Source of the DNA: Solobacterium sp.
Lineage (GTDB): Bacteria; Bacillota_I; Bacilli_A; Erysipelotrichales; Erysipelotrichaceae
NCBI GenBank assembly: GCA_017419465.1
Contig: JAFOLE010000222.1
Coordinates: 1 to 31,004 of the forward strand
Direction: 5' to 3'
DNA length: 31,004 nucleotides
In this document: piece by piece, positions 1 to 7,589 of the stretch
How positions within the stretch are numbered: the stretch's first letter is position 1
Layout of the letters: each line of letters opens with the position of its first letter
Translations under genes and position numbers: made by a program
The notes under the pieces: model-generated
Told to the model about the DNA's origin: nothing
Databases searched by the model: none
What the model saw: the letters and a program-made list of their open reading frames with translations, nothing else

Positions 1-687
1 GACCTTTCGCTTGGCTATGACGGCAAGGCGATTGCGGAACATCTGAATTTTAAGGTGGATGCCGGCAGCTACCTTTGTATTGTCGGTGAAAACGGATCGG
101 GAAAGACGACCCTGATGAAGACGCTCCTGCATCTTCAGAAGCCGCTTTCCGGAACCATTAATTACGGCGACGGACTGAAACCGGATGAGATCGGCTACCT
201 TCCCCAGCAGACGGAAGTACAGCGTGATTTTCCGGCATCGGTCTATGAGATCGTAATTTCCGGATGCCAGTCCCGGCTTGGCCAGCGGGCATTTTACGGA
301 AAGGAAGAAAAGGCACTTGCGGCGGATGCGATGCGCCGCATGGCAATTGAAGATCTGAAGGACCGCTGTTACCGCGATCTTTCCGGCGGCCAGCAGCAGC
401 GTGTCCTGCTTGCGCGGGCGCTCTGTGCTGCACGCAAGATCATCCTGCTGGATGAGCCGGTATCCGGACTGGATCCCAAGGTGACCGCAGAGCTGTACAA
501 GCTGATTGAAGATCTCAACCGGGAAGGCGTGACGATCATGATGGTATCGCATGATATCTCTACCGCACTCCGCAATGCGACACATATTCTGCATATCGGA
601 TCGGAAATGTTCTTCGGCACCCGCCAGGAATATCTCAGCAGCCGGATCGGCCGGATGTTTCTGGAACAGGAAGGCGGTGAGCACTGA
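1..687 (+). CDS. Metal (zinc/manganese-type) ABC transporter ATP-binding protein, 5' truncated by the window edge
   Basis: This is the ATPase subunit that powers uptake of a divalent metal, most likely Zn2+ or Mn2+, through the membrane protein encoded next. The reading frame is open from base 1, so the start codon lies upstream of the window; a GTG at 55 is internal, because the preceding codons already read as the usual N-terminal strand of such ATPases. Visible motifs are Walker A GENGSGKTT (about bases 88-114), the Q-loop (YLPQQ), the ABC signature LSGGQQQR (about 379-402), Walker B IILLDEP and the switch histidine in VSHD. It overlaps the permease gene by one base (TGATG), so the two are translationally coupled. 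The metal is inferred from the permease family, not from this subunit. The solute-binding protein is not in view and may lie upstream. Confidence 0.9.
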   Translation, partial: DLSLGYDGKAIAEHLNFKVDAGSYLCIVGENGSGKTTLMKTLLHLQKPLSGTINYGDGLKPDEIGYLPQQTEVQRDFPASVYEIVISGCQSRLGQRAFYGKEEKALAADAMRRMAIEDLKDRCYRDLSGGQQQRVLLARALCAARKIILLDEPVSGLDPKVTAELYKLIEDLNREGVTIMMVSHDISTALRNATHILHIGSEMFFGTRQEYLSSRIGRMFLEQEGGEH

Positions 688-1517
688 TGGATGTTCTGTT
701 TAACTATCTTCAGTATCCGTTTGTACGCTATGCGCTGATCGTCGGCGTACTGACCGCACTCTGTGCAGCACTGCTTGGTGTACCGCTGGTGCTGAAGCGC
801 TTCTCGTTCATCGGTGACGGTCTCAGTCATGTGGCCTTTGGTGCCATGTGCATTGCGACGGTGCTGCGGATGACGAACAATATGATCCTTGTGCTTCCGA
901 TCACGGTAGTCAGCGCGGTGCTGATCCTGCGCACCGGCACAAATACGAAGATTAAGGGCGATGCGGTGATCGCGATGATCTCTGTCGCAGCACTTGCCTT
1001 CGGTTATCTCATCATGAATCTGTCCAATACGCCGAATGTAAGCGGCGATGTATGTACAACGCTGTTCGGATCGACATCGATTCTGACACTGACGCTTGGC
1101 GAAGTATGGATGTGCATCATTCTCTCGCTGATCGTGATCGTGCTCTTTGTCCTGAATTACAACCGGATCTTTGCGGTGACCTTTGATGAAAACTTTGCCC
1201 GTGCGGTCGGTACGGATACCGATAAGTACAATCTGCTTATCTCGGTGATCACTGCGGTGATCATCGTACTGGCGATGAACCTGGTCGGATCACTTCTGAT
1301 CTCGGCATTGATTATTTTTCCCGCAATCTCGGCGATGCGGCTTTATCATAACTATAAGCAGGTGACGATCGCGGCGGCTGCGCTGTCGGTTGCGGCAGCG
1401 TTTGCGGGCATGATCGCCTCCATCCTTGCCGGAACCCCGGTCGGCTCAACGATCGTTGCGGCGGATGTGCTTGTCTTTGCGGTGTGCTGGATCATCGGCG
1501 CACGAAACGGGAGGTAA
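687..1517 (+). CDS. Metal ABC transporter permease (ZnuB/MntB/AdcB family)
   Basis: This is the membrane channel subunit of a zinc/manganese-type ABC-3 family importer, 276 residues, which is normal for the family. It is strongly hydrophobic, with about eight or nine membrane segments. It has the family-typical early stretch LKRFSFIGDGLSHVAFGAM, with the Asp and His that line the metal path, and the late stretch VGSLLISALIIFPAISAMR. The ATG overlaps the stop codon of the ATPase. The family is clear; choosing between Zn, Mn and Fe needs the binding protein, which is outside the window. A lipoprotein gene begins five bases after its stop and is probably in the same transcript. Confidence 0.92.
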   Translation: MDVLFNYLQYPFVRYALIVGVLTALCAALLGVPLVLKRFSFIGDGLSHVAFGAMCIATVLRMTNNMILVLPITVVSAVLILRTGTNTKIKGDAVIAMISVAALAFGYLIMNLSNTPNVSGDVCTTLFGSTSILTLTLGEVWMCIILSLIVIVLFVLNYNRIFAVTFDENFARAVGTDTDKYNLLISVITAVIIVLAMNLVGSLLISALIIFPAISAMRLYHNYKQVTIAAAALSVAAAFAGMIASILAGTPVGSTIVAADVLVFAVCWIIGARNGR

Positions 1518-1521
1518 TATT

Positions 1522-2097
1522 ATGGAACATCTTATTAAACCGCTTCTGTGCTTCGGAATGATCCTCTGTGTGACCGGATGCGGAAACCGCTACGGTGCCA
1601 ACATTCATACGGAAAGCACAAATGTCGGCGTCAGTGAAGTGCTGGAAGAAGGTGCAAAAGAAGCGGAAGGAACGCCGGAACCGACGGCGGCGCCGGCTGA
1701 AGAACCGGCTGCGGCGGAAGCAGCCGCGGAAGGCACGGAAGAACTGTCGTATGACAATGTGGAAGTGGACCTTACACAGATGTCGGCGACCATGGTGTAC
1801 TCCGAGGTATACAACATGCTTACACAGCCGGACAACTATCTTGGCAAAACGGTCAAGATGGAAGGCCAGTATACGGAACATTACAACGAGATGACCGACA
1901 AGACCTACTATGCATGCATCATACTCGATGCGACGGCATGCTGTGCGCAGGGTATGGAATTTGCGCTTGCCAACGGATTCCCCGGCGAAAAGCCGAAGGA
2001 AGGGGATATGATCTGCGTAGCCGGTGTCTATGACCGGTACGAAGAAGACGGATTTCCGTACTATACGTTAAACCACGCCGTCTTTGTGGAAGGCTGA
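1522..2097 (+). CDS. Lipoprotein with OB-fold-like C-terminal domain, linked to the metal transporter
   Basis: This 191-residue protein has a lipoprotein signal: a short hydrophobic stretch ending in the lipobox VTGC, giving a lipid-anchored Cys about residue 17. A low-complexity Ala/Glu/Pro linker follows (about residues 45-75), then a compact domain that looks like a small beta barrel and contains a vicinal Cys pair in DATACCAQG and many acidic residues. I chose the ATG at 1522 because it has GAGG just upstream and gives a clean signal peptide; the frame is open further upstream, inside the permease gene. Its position right behind the ABC permease suggests an extracytoplasmic role with the same metal. 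I recall similar lipoproteins beside zinc transporters in other Bacillota, but could not check this. The function is not established. Confidence 0.8.
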   Translation: MEHLIKPLLCFGMILCVTGCGNRYGANIHTESTNVGVSEVLEEGAKEAEGTPEPTAAPAEEPAAAEAAAEGTEELSYDNVEVDLTQMSATMVYSEVYNMLTQPDNYLGKTVKMEGQYTEHYNEMTDKTYYACIILDATACCAQGMEFALANGFPGEKPKEGDMICVAGVYDRYEEDGFPYYTLNHAVFVEG

Positions 2098-2118
2098 GAA
2101 AAAACAGGAGAAAATCAT

Positions 2119-3153
2119 ATGCGGACATTTGAAGGCTTCATGCATGGCGTCAATCTCGGCGGCTGGCTTTCCCAGGCCGATGAGACAACGACAGAACATT
2201 ACGAAACATTCATCACCGAAGAGGATATTAAGGCAATTGCGAAGATGGGACTGGACCATGTCCGCCTGCCGGTGGACTACACCCTGATTGAAACCGAAGA
2301 CGGTGAGCCGATCGAAGAAGGATATAAATACATCGACCGGGCTGTCGCCTGGTGTGAAGCGCACGGTCTCAATATTCTGATCGACATGCATAACACCTAC
2401 GGCTATACGTTTGACCCGCTGGCAGTCGGCGCAGACCGGGAGATCTTTTTCCGGGATGAAGCACTGCAGAAGCGGTTCTACAAGATGTGGGACCGGCTTT
2501 CCAGTGTGTACGGAAGTCATAAGAACACGGCGTTCGAGCTGCTCAATGAAGTAATCTCACCGGACATTGCGGAAAACTGGAATGATATCATCGATCAGGC
2601 AATCGATGTGATCCGTGCAAATGCGCCGCACAGCTGGATCGTTGTTGGCGGTGTCCGCTACAACAACGTGACCAGCGTTCCGCTCCTGCGGGCGCCGAAG
2701 GATGACCGGATCGTCTATAACTTCCACTGTTATGAACCGATTGTCTTCACGCATCAGAAGGCATACTGGGTCGAGGCGATGCCGAAGGATAGGACAGTGG
2801 ATTATCCGCTTACTGCGGGAGAACTGCGCACACTGTCGGAAGGACTTCCCGACGAGCTGGCACAGGCGATCAAGCATGTGGATGAGGAACTGAAAGGCAC
2901 GGATTTTTTTGAAACGCTGTTTGTGCCGGCAGTGGAAGCTGCGGTGACCAATGATGCGCCGCTGTATTGCGGGGAGTACGGTGTCATTGATCAGGCACCT
3001 GCGGAAGCAGCCCTCAGATGGATGAAGGACATTCACGAAGTGTTTGATGATCATCATATTGGCCGGGCATTATGGAATTACAAGCAGAAGGATTTCGGTC
3101 TTATCGATCCGCACTATGATGCGGTGCGGGAAGATCTGATCCGCTGCCTGTAA
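2119..3153 (+). CDS. Glycoside hydrolase family 5 (cellulase/glucanase-like), cytoplasmic
   Basis: This 344-residue TIM-barrel hydrolase probably cleaves beta-glucosidic links in short oligosaccharides. GH5 hallmarks are the opening GVNLGGWL, the strand HVRLPVDY, the acid/base Glu144 in LLNEV and the nucleophile Glu286 in CGEYG, together with FHCYEP before the last barrel strands. There is no signal peptide or carbohydrate-binding module, so it most likely acts inside the cell on imported sugars. ATG 2119 has AGGAG about nine bases upstream and starts 21 bases after the lipoprotein stop, so it may ride on the metal-transporter transcript. A strong terminator follows at 3181. The exact substrate (beta-1,4- or beta-1,3-glucan, or a glycoside) cannot be read from the sequence. 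Confidence 0.9.
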   Translation: MRTFEGFMHGVNLGGWLSQADETTTEHYETFITEEDIKAIAKMGLDHVRLPVDYTLIETEDGEPIEEGYKYIDRAVAWCEAHGLNILIDMHNTYGYTFDPLAVGADREIFFRDEALQKRFYKMWDRLSSVYGSHKNTAFELLNEVISPDIAENWNDIIDQAIDVIRANAPHSWIVVGGVRYNNVTSVPLLRAPKDDRIVYNFHCYEPIVFTHQKAYWVEAMPKDRTVDYPLTAGELRTLSEGLPDELAQAIKHVDEELKGTDFFETLFVPAVEAAVTNDAPLYCGEYGVIDQAPAEAALRWMKDIHEVFDDHHIGRALWNYKQKDFGLIDPHYDAVREDLIRCL

Positions 3154-3180
3154 TCGGAATTACAAACTTATTATTTATGG

Positions 3181-3214
3181 ACAGCCGTATCTGCATGCAT
3201 GCGGCTGTTTTCAT
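3181..3214 (+). terminator. Rho-independent terminator after the GH5 gene
   Basis: A 7-bp perfect stem (ACAGCCG with CGGCTGT) encloses a 14-base loop and is followed by TTTTCATTTTC. It closes the unit that begins with the metal transporter and separates it from the mgl promoter. Confidence 0.8.
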
Positions 3215-3290
3215 TTTCCAAAGACAGAAAAAAGATTATACGCATGGTGCTGAAAACGGACAGATTCTCAAAGACTTACGACGTACCCTG

Positions 3291-3312
3291 TATAAAAATG
3301 TAAACGTTTCCA
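3291..3312 (+). promoter_or_regulatory. Probable mglB promoter -10 with an overlapping-downstream CcpA cre box
   Basis: TATAAA at 3291-3296 is a plausible -10; no convincing -35 is visible. Three bases further on, 3299-3312 reads TGTAAACGTTTCCA, which matches the Bacillota cre consensus TGNAARCGNWWNCA at every position. A cre just downstream of a -10 is the classical position for CcpA repression, so I infer glucose repression of the galactose importer. A leader of about 170 bases follows before the mglB ATG. It includes a GC hairpin at 3433-3454 just ahead of the strong AGGAGG. I see no gene in 3154-3482. Confidence 0.75.
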
Positions 3313-3482
3313 ATCTTATGCGGATTTAGTGGAACTGCTTTGATTTTTGGACACAGAAGGGTCAAAGAAATTCCAAGATGAAACCAAGAATTTTCTATGT
3401 TTTTGCCTGTTTGAACATGGAATAATGCGATTGTCGGCGGGGAGAAATCCCGACCGAATAATATTAGGAGGGAAGAAATTCC

Positions 3483-4571
3483 ATGAAAAAGTTTTTAGCC
3501 ATTCTGGCTTCCACTCTGATGGCAGTTTCGCTCATCGGATGTGGCTCTGACACTTCTGCAGGCGAACCGGCTGCTGAACCCGCAGCAGAACCTGCAACAC
3601 AGGAAGCAGCTCCTGCAGCTGAAACTTCCGGCGATTCCGATCTTTCCACAAAGAAGGTTGGCGTCTGCATCTATCAGTTCTCTGATAACTTCATGACTCT
3701 GTTCCGTACAGAACTCGAGAACTACCTGATTTCCCTGGGCTTTGCCAAGGAAAACATCACCATCCAGGATGGTGCGAATGACCAGGCTACACAGACAGGT
3801 CAGATCGAAACATTCATCGCTGACGGCGTTGATGTACTGATCGTTAACCCGGTTAACTCCTCTTCCGCAGCTACCATCACCGATAAGGTTGTTGAAGCTG
3901 GAATTCCTCTGGTTTACATCAACCGTGAACCGGATGCAGATGAAGAAAAGCGTTGGGAAGACAATAAGTGGAATGTCACATATGTTGGATGCGACGCTCG
4001 TCAGTCCGGAACAATGCAGGGTGAAATCATTGCTGATCTCGGCCTCGATGCTATCGACTTCAACGGCAACGGCAAAGTTGACTACATCATGATCGAAGGC
4101 GACCCTGAGAACGTTGATGCTCAGTATCGTACAGAATTCTCCGTCAAGGCTCTCGAAGATGCAGGACTCGAAGTTAACTGCCTCTCCGACCAGGTTGGTA
4201 ACTGGGACCAGACACAGGGCCAGCAGCTCTGCGCTAACGCTCTCGGCCAGTTCGGCAACGATGTTGAAGTAGTATTCTGCAACAACGACGCTATGGCTCT
4301 CGGTGCTAAGCAGGCTATCGCTGATGCTGGACGTACAGTCGGCACAGACATCTACCTCGTAGGTGTTGACGCTCTGACAGAGGTTTGCGAAGACGTTCTC
4401 TCCGGTGCAATCACAGGTACCGTATTCAACGATCATATCGCTCAGTCCCACAGTGCAGCTGACGCAGCTGTTAACTTCCTGACAGGCGCAGGCAACGAAT
4501 ACTACATCGGCTGCGACTACGTCAAGGTTACAAAGGACAACGCTCAGTCCATCCTCGATTCTCTGGGATAA
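3483..4571 (+). CDS. mglB: Galactose/glucose-binding lipoprotein of an ABC importer (MglB)
   Basis: This 362-residue extracytoplasmic receptor captures galactose or glucose and hands it to MglAC. The signal peptide ends in lipobox LIGC (Cys20), followed by an Ala/Pro/Glu linker to about residue 50. Compared with E. coli MglB from memory, the sugar contacts are kept: DNF near the start of the mature domain, the Asn of YINREP, the Trp of GNWDQTQ, NNDAMALGA, GVDAL and TVFNDH. A calcium-loop-like DFNGNGKVD is present. The ligand His of E. coli (in GHPDAEART) is Asn here (GDPENVDAQYRT). Codon use differs from the neighbours: GCT, GTT and ACA are preferred and GCG is nearly absent, as expected for a very highly expressed gene. 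The SD is AGGAGG. A hairpin separates it from mglA. Confidence 0.95.
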   Translation: MKKFLAILASTLMAVSLIGCGSDTSAGEPAAEPAAEPATQEAAPAAETSGDSDLSTKKVGVCIYQFSDNFMTLFRTELENYLISLGFAKENITIQDGANDQATQTGQIETFIADGVDVLIVNPVNSSSAATITDKVVEAGIPLVYINREPDADEEKRWEDNKWNVTYVGCDARQSGTMQGEIIADLGLDAIDFNGNGKVDYIMIEGDPENVDAQYRTEFSVKALEDAGLEVNCLSDQVGNWDQTQGQQLCANALGQFGNDVEVVFCNNDAMALGAKQAIADAGRTVGTDIYLVGVDALTEVCEDVLSGAITGTVFNDHIAQSHSAADAAVNFLTGAGNEYYIGCDYVKVTKDNAQSILDSLG

Positions 4572-4594
4572 TCGCAGATATCAGGCATTAACGG

Positions 4595-4635
4595 ATGCGG
4601 GTGCACAGAATTGGGATGCACCCGCATTCTTCTTT
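4595..4635 (+). terminator. Intercistronic hairpin between mglB and mglA (partial terminator or stabiliser)
   Basis: An 11-bp perfect inverted repeat (ATGCGGGTGCA at 4595-4605 with TGCACCCGCAT at 4617-4627) is followed by the mixed tract TCTTCTTT. The imperfect T-tract suggests partial termination or 3'-end protection. Either would give more binding protein than ATPase/permease, a common arrangement in sugar ABC operons. Confidence 0.7.
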
Positions 4636-4673
4636 ATGAATTACGTTGAATAAATCATTTACGGAGGACACAA

Positions 4674-6182
4674 ATGGCGGAATACAAACTTGAACTGAAA
4701 AATGTCAGCAAGTCCTTCCCCGGTGTTAAAGCCCTGGATCATGTACAGCTTTCGGTCCGTCCCGGATCAGTACATGCCCTGATGGGGGAAAACGGTGCGG
4801 GCAAATCCACACTTATGAAGTGCCTCTTCGGCATCTACTCGATGGACGAAGGGGAAATCTTCCTTGACGGTGTCAAAACCGAGATCAAGGACCCTGATGA
4901 TGCAATGAAAAAGGGAGTCGCCATGGTGCATCAGGAGCTTCAGCCGGTTCCGGCCAGAAGCATCGCGGAAAACATGTACCTCGGACGCTTCCCTGTAAAG
5001 AAATACGGACCGCTTCAGGTCATCGATCATGACAAGATGAATGAGGATACGAAGAAATGGCTCGGGGAACTCGGACTCGACTTCGATCCCAAGGCGTTGC
5101 TCGGCACGCTGTCGATCGGTCAGATGCAGTGCGTTGAAATCGCAAAGGCAGTATCCCACGACGCAAAGGTTATCATCTTCGACGAACCGACCTCCTCGCT
5201 GTCTGACAAGGAAGTCGACTTCCTCTTCCGGATTATGAACGATCTTCGCGACAAGGGCGTTGCGATGATCTACATCTCCCACAAGATGGATGAAATCAAG
5301 CAGATCGCAGATGACATCACAGTCATGCGTGACGGCACCTATATCGGAACCTGGCGGGCAGATGAACTGACGACCGATGAAATCATCACCAAGATGGTCG
5401 GCCGTGAGCTCACAAACGTCTATCCGGAACACCATCACGATATCGGTGAGGTTGTTCTCGAATGCGAGCACATCTCCTCAATTCACGCACGCTCCTTCCA
5501 GGATGTCTCCTTCAATCTCCGCAAGGGTGAGATCCTCGGATTCGGCGGCCTCGTCGGTGCGCAGCGTACCGAACTGATGGAAGGAATCTTCGGTATCCGC
5601 AACCTCTCCCAGGGAACCATCAAGGTCCATGGCAAGGAGGTAAAGATCAAACAGCCGAAGGATGCCATGGACGCAGGTCTCGGCATGATCACCGAAGACC
5701 GCCGCGGCAGCGGTATTCTCGGATGCCTTTCCATCAAGGATAACGTCGGCGTCAGCGTATACAACAAGTTCCTCAAGGCAGGATTCGTGCTTGACCATCC
5801 GGCAATCAATAAAGTCGTTGACGACAGTATTGAAAAGCTGAGGATCAAGACACCGTCCAAGGAACAGCTGATTGCAAATCTCTCCGGCGGCAACCAGCAG
5901 AAGGTTATTGTCGCAAGATGGCTTGCGAACGATCCGGACATCCTGATCATGGATGAGCCGACCCGCGGTATCGACGTCGGTGCGAAACATGAAATCTATG
6001 AAATCATGGAAGACCTCGCCCAGCAGGGCAAGGCGATCATCATGATTTCCTCGGAAATGCCGGAACTGCTCGGCATGTCCGACCGGGTCTATGTCATGTG
6101 TGACGGTCACCTCCGTGGTGAAATTACCGATCCGGCCGATATGACGCAGGAAAAGGTCATGAGTTACGCAACACAGTTCTGA
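4674..6182 (+). CDS. mglA: Galactose/methyl-galactoside ABC importer ATP-binding protein (MglA)
   Basis: This 502-residue ATPase has two fused ABC domains, the form used by ribose/galactose (CUT2) importers, and is the normal length for MglA. The N-terminal half has Walker A GENGAGKST, signature LSIGQMQ and Walker B VIIFDEPTSSL. The C-terminal half has a degenerate Walker A (GGLVGAQRTE in place of GxxGxGKS), with LSGGNQQK and ILIMDEPTRGIDVG. This asymmetry is normal for the family. The SD is GGAGG, about seven bases before the ATG. It follows mglB after a hairpin and precedes mglC by 18 bases. Confidence 0.95.
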   Translation: MAEYKLELKNVSKSFPGVKALDHVQLSVRPGSVHALMGENGAGKSTLMKCLFGIYSMDEGEIFLDGVKTEIKDPDDAMKKGVAMVHQELQPVPARSIAENMYLGRFPVKKYGPLQVIDHDKMNEDTKKWLGELGLDFDPKALLGTLSIGQMQCVEIAKAVSHDAKVIIFDEPTSSLSDKEVDFLFRIMNDLRDKGVAMIYISHKMDEIKQIADDITVMRDGTYIGTWRADELTTDEIITKMVGRELTNVYPEHHHDIGEVVLECEHISSIHARSFQDVSFNLRKGEILGFGGLVGAQRTELMEGIFGIRNLSQGTIKVHGKEVKIKQPKDAMDAGLGMITEDRRGSGILGCLSIKDNVGVSVYNKFLKAGFVLDHPAINKVVDDSIEKLRIKTPSKEQLIANLSGGNQQKVIVARWLANDPDILIMDEPTRGIDVGAKHEIYEIMEDLAQQGKAIIMISSEMPELLGMSDRVYVMCDGHLRGEITDPADMTQEKVMSYATQF

Positions 6183-6200
6183 TGATGAGAGGATAGAATA

Positions 6201-7187
6201 ATGGAAAAGTCAAAGAAATTTAACCTCAGGGAGTTCATGATCAACTACGGTGTCATCATGGTCATGTTCATCCTTGTTATCTACACCGGATTAACATCCA
6301 GAAACTTCTTCACGCTTAACAACTTCGCAAATATTCTTGCGAACATGAGCTACCGTGTCGTTATCGCGCTTGGTATCGCAGGCTGCGTTATCACCGGCGG
6401 CTGCGACCTCTCCGCAGGTCGTATGATCGGTTTCTCCGCATGCCTTGCGGGAACCCTGCTTCAGAAGATTGACTACGCCGGCAAGTTCTTCCCGGGTATG
6501 GCTCCGCTGAACCCGTGGCTGGTTCTGCTCATCGTCATGGTCGTTGCGGCAGCGTTCGGATCGATCACCGGTTTCTTCATCGCTTACCTGAATGTTCCTC
6601 CGTTTATCGCAACCCTCGCGATGATGGAAATCATCTACGGTCTCGGTCTCATCTATACCGGCGCAACACCGCTCGGCGGATACACACAGGCTTACACCGG
6701 TATCTCCACGAAAATACTAGGAATATCCGGCCTTGTCTGGATCGCCCTCATCATGGCCGGCATCACCTGGTTCATCTTCAACATGTCCCGTCACGGCAAG
6801 TACATGTATGCAATCGGCGGCAACAAGCAGGCTGCGGAAGTTGCCGGTGTTCCGGTAAACAAGACCATGGTCATCATCTATGCAAAGGCTGCCGCATTCT
6901 ATGCACTTGCAGGATTCATGATCGGCGCGAAAGCCGGCGGCGCATCCGTCAATACCGGTCTTGGTTATGAGATGGAAGCGATCGCTGCCTGCGCACTCGG
7001 CGGAGTCTCCGTTACCGGCGGCCGCGGTAAGGTAAGTTCCGCGCTCATCGGTGTCGCTGTCCTCGAGCTCCTGAAGGTTGCCCTCCAGTACCTCGGCGTT
7101 GACGCAAACGCACAGTACATCGCTATCGGTATCGTTATCTTCATCGCGATCACTCTGGATATCCAGAAGTACGTTCAGAAGAAGTAA
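6201..7187 (+). CDS. mglC: Galactose/methyl-galactoside ABC importer permease (MglC)
   Basis: This 328-residue polytopic membrane protein is the permease of the mgl importer and belongs to the CUT2 (RbsC/MglC) family. It has about eight to ten hydrophobic segments. Typical features are GCVITGGCDLSAGRMIGFSA near the N-terminus, the loop YAIGGNKQAAEVAGVPVNK, which contacts the ATPase, and ACALGGVSVTGGRGKV near the C-terminus. Only one permease gene is present, so it presumably forms a homodimer. It starts 18 bases after mglA with the SD GAGAGGAT and is followed by a strong terminator, which ends the mglBAC unit. Confidence 0.95.
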   Translation: MEKSKKFNLREFMINYGVIMVMFILVIYTGLTSRNFFTLNNFANILANMSYRVVIALGIAGCVITGGCDLSAGRMIGFSACLAGTLLQKIDYAGKFFPGMAPLNPWLVLLIVMVVAAAFGSITGFFIAYLNVPPFIATLAMMEIIYGLGLIYTGATPLGGYTQAYTGISTKILGISGLVWIALIMAGITWFIFNMSRHGKYMYAIGGNKQAAEVAGVPVNKTMVIIYAKAAAFYALAGFMIGAKAGGASVNTGLGYEMEAIAACALGGVSVTGGRGKVSSALIGVAVLELLKVALQYLGVDANAQYIAIGIVIFIAITLDIQKYVQKK

Positions 7188-7222
7188 TCGGTTCCGAGAG
7201 ACCACGATTCATAGTAAAATTA

Positions 7223-7247
7223 GGGCTGAGAGTATCAGCCCTTTTTT
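7223..7247 (+). terminator. Rho-independent terminator after mglC
   Basis: A 7-bp perfect stem (GGGCTGA, five-base loop, TCAGCCC) is followed by six T. It separates mglBAC from the sensory operon. Readthrough is possible, because only 33 bases lie between it and the next start codon and I see no clear promoter there. Confidence 0.88.
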
Positions 7248-7280
7248 GATGGTTTTAAGTGGGGAGGCAACGGTCTGAAT

Positions 7281-7589
7281 ATGGAGACAATCATGAGCCA
7301 GGCCGGCATTCCGATCATGCTGGCGATGGTGGGATTCTACTATGCATGGCGGCTTCTGGTGATGAAGGACCTTGACTGCATCCGCGGGAAGGACAAGCCG
7401 CCGGTGCGGAAGAAAATTCATGATGAATATGCCCGTGAGGCGGGAAAGCTGATTCTGTTTTTTTCCTGCGCGGTTGTGCTGAACGCCATCCTGCTGTTCT
7501 TCAATATCTATATCGCATTTGCGGAGATTCTTCTTGCGAGCGTATATCTGTTCTGGGCATGGCGGAAGATGGTGGCGAAGTATGAATAG
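7281..7589 (+). CDS. Small membrane protein at the head of the sugar-sensing operon
   Basis: This 102-residue protein is not recognised. It has one hydrophobic segment near the N-terminus (about residues 10-28), a basic soluble stretch (about 32-55, rich in Lys/Arg/Asp) and two more hydrophobic segments (about 56-74 and 76-94). GGGGAGG lies 13 bases before ATG 7281; an in-frame ATG at 7293 with GGAGA closer by is an alternative start. Its end overlaps the response-regulator gene by eight bases, so the two are translationally coupled, and it belongs to the regulatory operon rather than to mglBAC. It could be a membrane partner of the kinase or a stray conserved gene; nothing in it shows which. 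Confidence 0.75.
   Translation: METIMSQAGIPIMLAMVGFYYAWRLLVMKDLDCIRGKDKPPVRKKIHDEYAREAGKLILFFSCAVVLNAILLFFNIYIAFAEILLASVYLFWAWRKMVAKYE

Noticed and set aside
3495..4451. A 318-codon - strand open frame opposite mglB
   Set aside because: A shadow frame; mglB is certain from its motifs and signal peptide.
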